NCBI GenBank assembly: GCA_023230485.1
Contig: JALNXG010000109.1
Location: 1-7,447 of the forward strand
DNA: 7,447 nt
Direction: 5' to 3'
DNA from: Melioribacteraceae bacterium
GTDB lineage: Bacteria > Bacteroidota > Ignavibacteria > Ignavibacteriales > Melioribacteraceae
Positions 1-6,189 of the stretch are shown one piece after another. Position 1 is the stretch's first letter; each line of letters opens with the position of its first letter. The translations under genes were made by a program, and so were the position numbers. Below the pieces are notes generated by a model, which was not told the origin of the DNA, searched no databases, and saw nothing but the letters and a program-made list of their open reading frames with translations.

Positions 1-663
1 CGCGTCTCTCCTATCGAGTAAACCCTGCATCCCTTTACCTTCCCATAACCGTTTCATCTTTTTAATCTGAATCGCTATACCTTTGTAATCTTTTTTCGGG
101 GTCAATCTTGCAATTTCGCGCATTTCTATACGTGACGGTCCCGCCAAACTGCCGCCCCGATTATACGTAAGACTCCATAGCACCGATTGAACATTTTCAT
201 CTAATTCATTGAATCCCGGCCAAGTTCTTTCGCATAATTGCCAATAACGTGCGACGGTAACATTATCAAATACTTCTTCCGCTAATTTCCACTTAATTAG
301 TATATCATTTAATTCTTTTGCTTTGATTTTTCCCGATAAGCCTGTTTTACCCGAGGCGGTTACTAACCTATTCAAATAACTATCCGGTAAATTTACCCAA
401 TCTTTCCTAATGTTTTGGGGGGAACTATACGCAAAATCATAACCAATCCCGCCCGTCGCACCGCTAGCCGCCCCCGGCCACGAAATCCTTTGCAAAAACT
501 TATTGTAATATGGTTCGCCGCCGCCCACCTCGAAATCGTAAACTAATTGCCTTCCGGCAGCACTTAGTCCATCTACTTTCGGTAAATCAAATAAAGCACC
601 GTTTACTTGAGGAGTCCAAAAACTAAAACAGAAAATAAGACTAATAAAAATGAAGTAACGCAT
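1..663 (-). CDS. Endolysin: secreted pesticin/T4-lysozyme-like muramidase (3' end beyond window)
   Basis: The frame is open from the ATG at 663 down to base 1, giving 221 residues with no stop in the window. Residues 1-22 look like a signal peptide: one Arg, a hydrophobic core at 3-16, then a plausible cleavage after VNG. A signal-anchor-release segment is the alternative. The catalytic half has E45 in DFEVGGGEPYY, then WPGAASGAT and GGIGYDFAY. E45, T70 and D76 match the Glu/Thr/Asp arrangement of pesticin and T4 lysozyme. The C-terminal half has VLWSLTYNRGGSL, MREI and KRLWEGKGMQGLLDRRDA, the typical ending of this phage muramidase family, so only about 5-20 residues should be missing. It would cut the glycan strands of peptidoglycan in the periplasm. 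No other in-frame ATG precedes the catalytic region, which fixes the start. A weak SD (AGGGGA, 676-681) lies 12 nt upstream. The 5' end overlaps the holin candidate. Family assignment is from remembered motifs. Confidence 0.88.
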   Translation of the reverse strand, partial: MRYFIFISLIFCFSFWTPQVNGALFDLPKVDGLSAAGRQLVYDFEVGGGEPYYNKFLQRISWPGAASGATGGIGYDFAYSSPQNIRKDWVNLPDSYLNRLVTASGKTGLSGKIKAKELNDILIKWKLAEEVFDNVTVARYWQLCERTWPGFNELDENVQSVLWSLTYNRGGSLAGPSRIEMREIARLTPKKDYKGIAIQIKKMKRLWEGKGMQGLLDRRDA

Positions 664-944
664 GAATCGTGAATGTCCCCTGATAATGGACCTTTGTTAT
701 CTTTGTTTCTATAACCATAAAGAAGGTATTGACAAAAACCAGTTAAGCTCATAACTAGCACAACGCCAAGAGATTGCGTAAGCCAACCGATTATCGCGCC
801 AATATCTTCCGTGGAACTATAACCGGTTACAAATTTAAATAAATACGCCGAACTAACAATAGCAAGTAAATATAAAGGAATGATAATATAATTCTCTGAC
901 CAAAAACATACATGATTCCATAGTTTAATGATTAAGTTTTTCAT
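603..944 (-). CDS. Putative holin, small three-helix membrane protein
   Basis: This 113-residue protein has three hydrophobic stretches, at about 20-40, 48-76 and 94-112. They are separated by short polar loops, including the charged loop YRNKDNKGPLSGD at about 78-90. I recognise no sequence family. The holin call rests on small size, three membrane segments (as in class I holins) and position between a spanin-like lipoprotein and a muramidase. Holins form lethal inner-membrane lesions that time lysis. If the endolysin is exported by its own signal peptide, this protein could be a pinholin or timing protein rather than a large-hole holin. The start ATG (942-944) overlaps the upstream stop as ATGA, implying translational coupling. 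The last 61 nt are also read in another frame as the endolysin signal peptide. It could also be an unrelated phage membrane protein. Confidence 0.62.
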   Translation of the reverse strand: MKNLIIKLWNHVCFWSENYIIIPLYLLAIVSSAYLFKFVTGYSSTEDIGAIIGWLTQSLGVVLVMSLTGFCQYLLYGYRNKDNKGPLSGDIHDSCVTSFLLVLFSVLVFGLLK

Positions 945-1531
945 AACGCCGCCCGCGCTCCTATTTTAAGAACAACTAACAAGATATACCCAATAATTAG
1001 CAAACCAACAATCGAACACGCGCCCCAAATTATGTTACGATACCACTTCAAAGATTTAATCTGATCAATTTGTTTCTTAATCAATTCATCTTTCTTAATT
1101 TGATTAGCTGCATCTTTCCGCAATTGTTCTCCAACTTCATCGCCGAAATGTTTCCAACCCAATTCTCCCTGCTCATAGGCTTTTTTAGCGTCCCGATCTT
1201 TCAAAAGCGCCGTGAATTCCGCCGAGTTTACTTTAACAACGTCACCCCGCGCGGTTTCGGGCAGAATTGTCACAACTTCTTTAGTTTTAACACCTTTCGC
1301 GTCTGTTTTCGTTTGGGAAATCTGCGTTATTTTGATGGGTTTCTTTGGTGGAACGATTACTTTTTTTGTTTCGTCAAGATACTTTTTGGTCAAATCAAAT
1401 CGTGAATTGTCGGTGGCGGAAGAGGCCGCGTAAACCCCGCGCGAAATAGTCTGACTATCCTTAGTAGAATAATAAACGCCGCAACCACTCACATATAATA
1501 TAGCAATAATTAATAGAAATGACTTTTTCAT
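941..1531 (-). CDS. Lipoprotein with C-terminal transmembrane anchor; candidate unimolecular spanin
   Basis: From the ATG at 1531 the product is 196 residues. It opens with a lipoprotein signal: MKK, a hydrophobic core, then the lipobox VSGC with the acylated Cys at residue 17, followed by Gly rather than a retention-type Asp. A periplasmic region of about 150 residues follows, with a Pro/Lys/Val-rich part (about 55-95) and a charged, probably helical part (about 103-165). One strong transmembrane segment lies at about 167-189, with a short tail GARAAL. A lipid-anchored N-terminus plus an inner-membrane C-terminus is the topology of unimolecular spanins such as phage T1 gp11, which disrupt the outer membrane after peptidoglycan is degraded. 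The frame also opens at an ATG at 1582, but that adds 17 residues before MKK and overlaps the LamG gene end, so 1531 is preferred. No good SD is adjacent. The stop overlaps the holin ATG. Function is inferred from topology and context, not sequence similarity. Confidence 0.62.
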   Translation of the reverse strand: MKKSFLLIIAILYVSGCGVYYSTKDSQTISRGVYAASSATDNSRFDLTKKYLDETKKVIVPPKKPIKITQISQTKTDAKGVKTKEVVTILPETARGDVVKVNSAEFTALLKDRDAKKAYEQGELGWKHFGDEVGEQLRKDAANQIKKDELIKKQIDQIKSLKWYRNIIWGACSIVGLLIIGYILLVVLKIGARAAL

Positions 1532-1541
1532 ATTAGTTAAT

Positions 1542-1548
1542 ATTACAC
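1542..1548 (-). promoter_or_regulatory. GTGTAAT motif before the spanin-candidate gene
   Basis: The minus strand reads GTGTAAT, ending 10 nt before the ATG at 1531, in the 41-nt gap after the LamG gene. TGTAAT or TAATAT here resembles a -10 element. No clear -35 is seen. The same heptamer occurs in two other gaps. Confidence 0.3.
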
Positions 1549-1572
1549 GAGAATCTCCAAGTAATATCCACC

Positions 1573-2260
1573 TTATGCCCATGCATTGTATAATATTGCT
1601 AATTCTCCTTGATCAAGTATTCTATTATATATTCTTACATCATCAATCATTCCTTGAGTATAATGTTGGCCCCCCTGACCACCTCCCAATATTTGAGATA
1701 TTGGTGGATACGGTGCTATTCATTAAAGAAGTATCCCCAGAAAAGATTGTTTCCCACGCCGCACCATTTTTACTAACGTTTATATTTCCAGAAGCATTAA
1801 TTAATAATGAAACGGCTATAAAAGACCATACATTAAAAGAAATTTTATTAATTGTTGAATAGATAAAATTGCTAAAATATTTTCCTATTGCGCCATCTGA
1901 TTTTCTAATATACACAGAATATCCGTTATAGGGCGCAGAAACAGCATCACTGACAAAAATTCCTAAATTATCAGTCGTTCCAATACCGGTTAAATTTACC
2001 CAAGCGGTGATAGTAATCGTCGCAAAAGCTTTCAATTTCCCAGCACCTATATCTACATAATTATTACTTCCATTAAAATTTAAAGAATGCCCAGCGAGTT
2101 TTCCTCCCACCCACACTGGCATATTAGTTAACGTGCCATTATTGCCTAAGATAGAGGAATCTTTAGTCGTTAGTCCGGTTCCTTCGTCCATTTTCCACCA
2201 ACCAATCAATCCATTTAAAACGGGCGACTGTTCTTGAACGCTATTAATAAAATAACTCAT
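1573..2260 (-). CDS. LamG/concanavalin-like domain protein, apparently frameshifted near its 3' end
   Basis: The first frame opens with an N-terminal leader and then GLIGWWKMDEGTG, NGTLTNMPVWVGGKLAGHSL, FNGSNNYVDIG and ITITAWV, the usual beta-strands of a LamG jelly-roll that binds sugars or surface ligands. That frame stops at 1643 after an uncharacteristic tail, PTLYSRND. One frame over, starting in the six-G run at 1670-1675, the DNA reads QHYTQ, GMIDDVRIYNR, ILDQGELAILYNAWA and stops at 1573, which is the canonical LamG ending. Removing one G would join the two frames seamlessly as SGG-QHYTQ. The intact protein would be about 228 residues, while the uninterrupted frame gives about 205. 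I start it at the ATG at 2260, which shares a base with the fibre gene stop (TAATG) and has AGGTGG 5 nt upstream. A GTG at 2269 is the alternative. The context suggests a receptor-binding or decoration protein. Confidence 0.82.
1670..1675 (-). other. Six-G homopolymer at the LamG frame break
   Basis: On the minus strand this is TCA followed by six G and then CCAAC. With six G the LamG frame runs into an early TGA; with five, the next codons give the expected domain ending. It is either an assembly indel, a natural contingency tract, or a +1 frameshift site. Two other six-base G/C runs, at 417-422 in the endolysin and near 5910 in the portal gene, preserve their frames. Confidence 0.7.
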
Positions 2261-3549
2261 TATGTCCACCTATTGCCGATATTGGCAAATAAATTCGTGC
2301 CATCATAAGCAAAACTAATCGTGTCAATGGCCCCCGAAATCCCCGTTGTTAAATAAACGATACCCGATCCATTATTGGCAACTTTGGTTCCAGAGGGTAA
2401 TAATAAATTAAAACCGCTGCCAGACTGTACCGTTTGAAGCACTCCCATCCATCCATCATATAGACCACTAATATTTAATGTAGAAGTTCCGCTTAGTGCA
2501 AGTTTTGCTTTATCTTCAAAGGTTAATGGGTTAGTCGTCCAATTTGTTATTGTAGAACAGGATAAATTTACCCAAGTAGAACGTAAATTAGATAAAATTG
2601 TATAACCGCTTGGATTATTAATAGAATAAAACGCTCCCGTTTGAGCAGTAGTAATAAAATTTCCGGTTGCGCTAGTTGAAACAAATTGACCTGTTTGAGC
2701 AATTGAAACGAACTGCCCGGTTTCTGCGGGGATAATGTAGCCGGACGGATTGGAATTGAGGGGGTAAAAAGAGCCTGTTAAAACGCCGGTATTGGCTCCG
2801 AACGCTCCGCTTACGCTGTCGAGATAACCTTTGTTGATTAAATGACCACTTAATGAAGGAAAGGTGTTGGTTGACCAATTGCCCGACAATTGTTGATTTT
2901 TCCAACTTAAATTTGGTATGCCATATACCCGAGACAAATACCCTGATTGTAAATTTATTCCTAAATCCACAATGTAATCATAGAAATATCCGTTATTATC
3001 TAAAATAATTGTGGGCATTGAAAATCCGCTAGCTAAAAATGGTCTAGTCCCATTAAAAGCGATTAAATCAACAAAGTTTTTTTGTCCGGAAATGGTTTGA
3101 TTGCCGGTTGTATAAACTACATTAAGGGGAGATTGCCCCGAGACAGCGTTAATAAGGGCGAGTAAGGATTCTCCCGTTGAATGAATTTGGCCAGATAATA
3201 CGCCACTTGTGTTAGTAATGTCTCCGCTCGTGACATAATTAGATGGGTTGGCGTAGAGAGGATAGAACGCGCCGGTTAAATCGCCGGAAGTATTAGGTGC
3301 TCCGCTAAATAAAATGGTGCTATTGCCACTTCTAATGACTTGTAAGCCGCCGATTCCAGACAAATCGGGGTTAATAATGTATTGGGAGCCAGAAACTTGT
3401 AGGAACGATCCGCTGGCCGCGCCCGTGATAAGTCCCTCAAGATAAATACCGCTTGCGACGGGCAAATAATATACATTACCAACACCCGTGATATAACCAG
3501 ATAATTGAACTAAATCCAATTGTTTTAATTTCAAAGTATTTTGCGGCAT
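2260..3549 (-). CDS. Tail-fibre-like repeat protein
   Basis: This protein of 429 residues is rich in Gly, Ser, Thr and Asn, with almost no Cys (one residue) and a beta-type composition. Numbering from the ATG, a short N-terminus (MPQNTLKLKQLDL) leads into SG/TG-rich sequence. TGAFYPLYANPSNY (about 92-105) recurs as TGSFYPLNSNPSGY (about 258-271). Four tandem 9-residue repeats follow, and the last merges with a third copy, TGAFYSINNPSGY. TTGNQTISGQKNF (about 147-159) resembles a motif common in phage fibres. The C-terminus, with LLLPSGTKVANNGSG and AYDGTNLFANIGNRW, resembles the beta-sandwich end of many fibres. Its role is probably a trimeric appendage for host binding. It sits 9 bp after the HNH gene and overlaps the LamG gene. 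A TTG six bases upstream (3555) is a possible earlier start, but ATG at 3549 is preferred. Exact fibre type is unknown. Confidence 0.72.
   Translation of the reverse strand: MPQNTLKLKQLDLVQLSGYITGVGNVYYLPVASGIYLEGLITGAASGSFLQVSGSQYIINPDLSGIGGLQVIRSGNSTILFSGAPNTSGDLTGAFYPLYANPSNYVTSGDITNTSGVLSGQIHSTGESLLALINAVSGQSPLNVVYTTGNQTISGQKNFVDLIAFNGTRPFLASGFSMPTIILDNNGYFYDYIVDLGINLQSGYLSRVYGIPNLSWKNQQLSGNWSTNTFPSLSGHLINKGYLDSVSGAFGANTGVLTGSFYPLNSNPSGYIIPAETGQFVSIAQTGQFVSTSATGNFITTAQTGAFYSINNPSGYTILSNLRSTWVNLSCSTITNWTTNPLTFEDKAKLALSGTSTLNISGLYDGWMGVLQTVQSGSGFNLLLPSGTKVANNGSGIVYLTTGISGAIDTISFAYDGTNLFANIGNRWT
2266..2271 (-). promoter_or_regulatory. Ribosome binding site AGGTGG for the LamG gene
   Basis: The minus strand reads AGGTGG, 5 nt before the ATG at 2260 and inside the last codons of the fibre gene. 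It is the best Shine-Dalgarno in the window and decides the ATG over the GTG at 2269, which lies within the site itself. With the TAATG stop/start overlap it indicates translational coupling of the fibre and LamG proteins. Confidence 0.6.
2620..2727 (-). repeat. Four tandem 27-nt repeats coding for a 9-residue unit
   Basis: Consecutive codons give AETGQFVSI, AQTGQFVST, SATGNFITT and AQTGAFYSI, exactly 4 x 27 nt. The first two units differ at seven bases, five of them silent. That suggests an old repeat kept at the protein level rather than a fresh duplication. The pattern is consistent with a periodic beta-structured fibre shaft. Confidence 0.8.
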
Positions 3550-3557
3550 AATCAATA

Positions 3558-3564
3558 ATTACAC
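3558..3564 (-). promoter_or_regulatory. GTGTAAT motif before the fibre gene
   Basis: The minus strand reads GTGTAAT, overlapping the last Val codon and stop of the HNH gene and ending 8 nt before the fibre ATG at 3549. No Shine-Dalgarno is visible for this start. Possible -10-like element; function unproven. Confidence 0.28.
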
Positions 3565-3882
3565 TAAAATAAAGGGTTTAATTGTTCCGGCAATGGGCAG
3601 CATTAACGCTGTAGAATGTTCTAAATAATGTGTTTTAAGTTCAAGATCGGGTGGAATGGGAATTGCATCAATGATCTCTTGCCTTTGAAATTTGTTCAAA
3701 CTACTAGCGCTAATTAACTTACCATGATACAAAATTTTATCGTTCTTTGCAACGTTGTCATCTCCCCACATAAAAGCCAAATTCGTATAATGGAAACAAC
3801 GCCTTTGCTGGCCCTCGCGAGTCAAATCCCAAATTTTGCACGGAATAATATGATCTACATGAACATCTCCCTTCATATACAT
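3559..3882 (-). CDS. Short HNH endonuclease-type protein
   Basis: This 107-residue protein carries an HNH signature: HVDHIIP (H8, D10, H11), then CFHYTNL with N34, and DNVAKND with N43 and K46. The spacing and wording (DHIIPC, WDL, CFHYTNL, MWGDDN) match a phage HNH family. Family members I recall usually have extra sequence before DHIIP, whereas here only nine residues precede D10, so the N-terminus looks shortened. HNH proteins nick or cut DNA with a metal ion. Beside terminase and portal they can assist packaging (HK97 gp74 is the precedent), but free-standing homing-type HNH genes are also common in phages. The C-terminal 50 residues are not recognised. The start at 3882 follows the previous stop by nine bases in the same frame, with an AT-rich leader and no SD. 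A second ATG lies two codons later. Activity is uncertain. Confidence 0.7.
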   Translation of the reverse strand: MYMKGDVHVDHIIPCKIWDLTREGQQRRCFHYTNLAFMWGDDNVAKNDKILYHGKLISASSLNKFQRQEIIDAIPIPPDLELKTHYLEHSTALMLPIAGTIKPFILV

Positions 3883-3891
3883 ATAAATTAA

Positions 3892-4098
3892 TTAAATTGT
3901 ATAAAATTCGTTCCAAGTTACCCTGTCTTCGGACCATTCTGCAATATCCATTAAATAATCATAAGGATAAAAAACATCAAATGATACTAAGCCTGATTTA
4001 TTAAATTCGGTTATAAAAGCATTTTCTGTTAAAACGCTCTTGAGTCTGAGCCAGACTACGGGCTTATCGGCGAAAAATGCAAAGTCTAATGGAACCAT
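3892..4098 (-). CDS. Small hypothetical protein, possibly structural
   Basis: I do not recognise this 68-residue product. It has no membrane segment, is rich in aromatic residues (Phe, Tyr, Trp) and looks beta-prone. Its end, EWSEDRVTWNEFYTI, resembles the S-x-D-x-x-x-W turns seen in beta-sandwich domains of minor phage structural proteins, which is suggestive only. An in-frame TGA just upstream (4101-4103) makes the ATG at 4098 the first possible ATG. There is no strong SD; GTGTAAA lies 7 nt before the start. It lies 62 bp after the portal stop and in the same frame as the HNH gene, with only TAA and three sense codons between them. Position suggests a head-tail or tail accessory role, but this is inference. 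Confidence 0.55.
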   Translation of the reverse strand: MVPLDFAFFADKPVVWLRLKSVLTENAFITEFNKSGLVSFDVFYPYDYLMDIAEWSEDRVTWNEFYTI

Positions 4099-4105
4099 GC
4101 ATCAT

Positions 4106-4112
4106 TTTACAC
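4106..4112 (-). promoter_or_regulatory. GTGTAAA variant motif before the small hypothetical gene
   Basis: The minus strand reads GGTGTAAAATG, with the heptamer GTGTAAA ending 7 nt before the ATG at 4098. TGTAAA or TAAAAT would be the -10-like hexamer. TAATCTAA lies just upstream (4115-4122) and also occurs in the gap before the portal gene (6198-6205). Confidence 0.25.
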
Positions 4113-4140
4113 CATTAGATTAGGAAAATGCTAAATTTTT

Positions 4141-4160
4141 TTGTTACGAAATTGTAACAA
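4141..4160 (-). repeat. Perfect 7-bp inverted repeat directly after the portal stop codon
   Basis: Arms TTGTTAC and GTAACAA flank a 6-nt loop, immediately after the portal TAA. In the minus-strand transcript the hairpin is followed by a run of A, not U, so it is not a standard intrinsic terminator for this operon. It may be an mRNA stability or processing hairpin, or a protein-binding palindrome. The AT-rich stem is weak. Confidence 0.4.
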
Positions 4161-6179
4161 TTAATCTTTTACTTCTCTTAGTGAGTGATAAAACAACGCT
4201 GCTGAATAAGGTGGGATACCAAAATCTGCCGCTAATTGAGTAATATCTTCCAAAACTGGAGTCCTCGTAGGTTTACGATTCAAATCCATATACTCATCAA
4301 CTTTATTCGGCCAATCAGATTGCTTTTCGTTAATAATGATTTGCTCAGAAAGATTAGCAACAAGCTCCCTTTGTTGATTATTGAGTTTTTTAAGATTATA
4401 TTTCTTCTTAACTTGTGTTTCTACATTCTTTTCTAGCATGATAGCAGAGGAAAATGCTTCTTTTAAGGTAGCGGCGGATGATGTCACTGCTGCGCCAACC
4501 GTCCCCGGCGTAGAAATTTTCTTAGTAGTTTGCGGGGCTTTTGCCCCCGCAGGTCTGCCCCCGGCCATATCTCCCTCTTTCGGGCCACCAACTAAAGGTT
4601 GATAGAGCCCCTTATCCCTAAGTTCTTTGTATTCAGTTTGATTTTTAACACTTTCTGACTTTGTGGGTAAAACATTAGTTTCGAGGGCGGTAATAAGTTC
4701 TTCGTCGGTTAATAGTCCAAGTTGTGCCATTTGAGTCAACACGCGCTCCCTAGTTGCCCTCTCCTTAATTTGCAATGGGACGAACTCAACTTTAGGAATG
4801 TCTTTAAACCCAAAATTACCTGCAATATCTTCCATTTGCGGAATAAGAAATTGATTCAAAAATAAGTTGCGGGCATATTCTAATCTTTGAATAAATACAT
4901 CTGTTTTAATACTGGCAGAACTATAAGTTTCTTTACCTAATAATACATTGTTTAAACCTTCTCGGATCTCGTCTTCAAGGGCTTGGTATTTGGTTGGAGA
5001 AAATAATTCACCGACATTAGGAACTAGCCATTCCCCCTTCATCGTATAGTCACCAACAACAACCTGAAGAACAGAATTTGAATTAAATACTTCTTGAAGG
5101 GCCGCGATCTGCTTTGGGCTCGGGCTGCCTAGCTCGGCATCACCTGCCGTCACAAGTAGTTTAGCCTGAAGGATTTGCCTATTGATGGCCATGTCGATTT
5201 TAAAATACTCCATCTTTTGTTCCAGTAATGGCATCAAATTATAGAACATAGGAACCGCGCAACCTTCATAGTCTTGACGGTGAATACTAACAGCAACAAC
5301 TTTTTCAGGAGATAGTGGCAAATTAACTACCATAGTTCCTGTAGGATTTCCATAATTATTCTTTTTACCTTTTTTATATTGATCAACGACTTTTTTTAAT
5401 TCCGGCACTTGTTCAATTAATTTAGTATCAGAAACAGAAGGATTATTAAATAGCGCGGACAATTCATAAGCATTTAATACCTTATAGTATGTAGGATTCC
5501 AAAATGCACTGCCGCCATAGACAAATATAGATGAGGGGTTTAGTAGTAGATACTTAATAGTTAGTTTTTTGCCAGATTCAACATTGGCCGCGAACGCCTG
5601 ATTAAATTCTTTAACTGTGTTTTTGTTCAGTGTTGTGTCAAGTTTGTAGTAATAAATGCTGCCCGAACGCCAATACTCCAAGAAAAATTGACTTTGAAGA
5701 TCAAAAGAATTAAGTTTTTCTAACCAATTACTAAAAAAAGAACGTGATTGAGTTGTTCCTCCCTTAAAAATTAAATCTCCTACACATAATTCAGTAAGTA
5801 AATTAATTGTGGTAGTAATCTTAGGAACGCTAGTGTAGGCAGCTTGAACAACCTGTATGGCGGCTGATGGCCAGATTCCTAGCGCCCCATTGTTGTATCC
5901 GTAACCAGCGCCCCCCGCGCCTCCATTATACGAAGCGGAAGTTCCGTATGGATAAGGAGTTACAGAATTTAAAAATATGTTCGCGTATTGAACTGTCGGG
6001 GGAATTACCGCCGCCACATTTCCGCGCATAGAAGAACTTGTAGATGGCACGGAAGCACTACCCTTAACTTCATTAATTTCTGACGCTACAGCAAAATGAA
6101 TATCTTTACCATATTTGGATTTTACTTCATTTTTTGGTAAAACTTCTGCCGTGCTAATATTGACCTTTTTCCTTGCCAT
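4161..6179 (-). CDS. Portal protein
   Basis: The portal forms the dodecameric ring at the capsid vertex through which terminase pumps DNA and to which the tail attaches. This 672-residue protein is within the range of large portals. After a charged N-terminus and a Gly/Asn/Tyr-rich stretch (about 82-100) comes the entry region SVPKITTTINLLTELCVGD (about 117-135). Next is FFSNWLEKLNSFDLQSQFFL (about 148-167) and the strand-rich YWRSGSIYYYKLD (about 169-181). The long helix PLLEQKMEYFKIDMAINRQI (about 317-336) and GLNNVLLGKETY (about 408-419) lead to FIQRLEYARNLFLNQFLIPQ (about 429-448), typical of the portal stem and wing. TRERVLTQMAQLGLLTDEEL fits the clip-to-crown helices. A Gly/Pro/Ala linker (about 530-565) joins a Lys-rich helical C-terminal extension of unknown role. 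SD AAAGGA (6190-6195) lies 10 nt before the ATG. Position right after the terminase supports the call. Family identification is from pattern recognition. Confidence 0.85.
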   Translation of the reverse strand: MARKKVNISTAEVLPKNEVKSKYGKDIHFAVASEINEVKGSASVPSTSSSMRGNVAAVIPPTVQYANIFLNSVTPYPYGTSASYNGGAGGAGYGYNNGALGIWPSAAIQVVQAAYTSVPKITTTINLLTELCVGDLIFKGGTTQSRSFFSNWLEKLNSFDLQSQFFLEYWRSGSIYYYKLDTTLNKNTVKEFNQAFAANVESGKKLTIKYLLLNPSSIFVYGGSAFWNPTYYKVLNAYELSALFNNPSVSDTKLIEQVPELKKVVDQYKKGKKNNYGNPTGTMVVNLPLSPEKVVAVSIHRQDYEGCAVPMFYNLMPLLEQKMEYFKIDMAINRQILQAKLLVTAGDAELGSPSPKQIAALQEVFNSNSVLQVVVGDYTMKGEWLVPNVGELFSPTKYQALEDEIREGLNNVLLGKETYSSASIKTDVFIQRLEYARNLFLNQFLIPQMEDIAGNFGFKDIPKVEFVPLQIKERATRERVLTQMAQLGLLTDEELITALETNVLPTKSESVKNQTEYKELRDKGLYQPLVGGPKEGDMAGGRPAGAKAPQTTKKISTPGTVGAAVTSSAATLKEAFSSAIMLEKNVETQVKKKYNLKKLNNQQRELVANLSEQIIINEKQSDWPNKVDEYMDLNRKPTRTPVLEDITQLAADFGIPPYSAALFYHSLREVKD

Positions 6180-6189
6180 TTTATCTTTT

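Noticed and set aside
1070..1433. Plus-strand open frames opposite the lipoprotein gene
   Set aside because: They lie antisense to a gene with clear lipobox and membrane features, have no SD and no recognisable domain.
1532..1582. Lipoprotein start at the upstream ATG 1582
   Set aside because: It adds 17 residues ahead of a textbook lipoprotein signal starting MKK and overlaps the LamG ending.
1670..1675. A lambda-G/GT type -1 programmed frameshift
   Set aside because: The downstream frame needs +1 (or -2), not -1, and the gene is not a tail assembly chaperone.
1575..1862. Plus-strand open frame of 95 residues
   Set aside because: It is antisense to the LamG domain in both of its frames; its hydrophobicity reflects the opposite-strand codons.
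2672..2905. Minus-strand Arg-rich open frame inside the fibre gene
   Set aside because: It is an alternative frame of the repeat region; the main frame has fibre motifs and repeats with silent changes.
3276..3485. Minus-strand 69-residue frame inside the fibre gene
   Set aside because: It lies wholly inside the fibre gene in another frame, with no domain signal and no start context.
4236..4602. Plus-strand frames with hydrophobic stretches opposite the portal gene
   Set aside because: They are antisense shadows of the portal C-terminal region, with no SD or motif.
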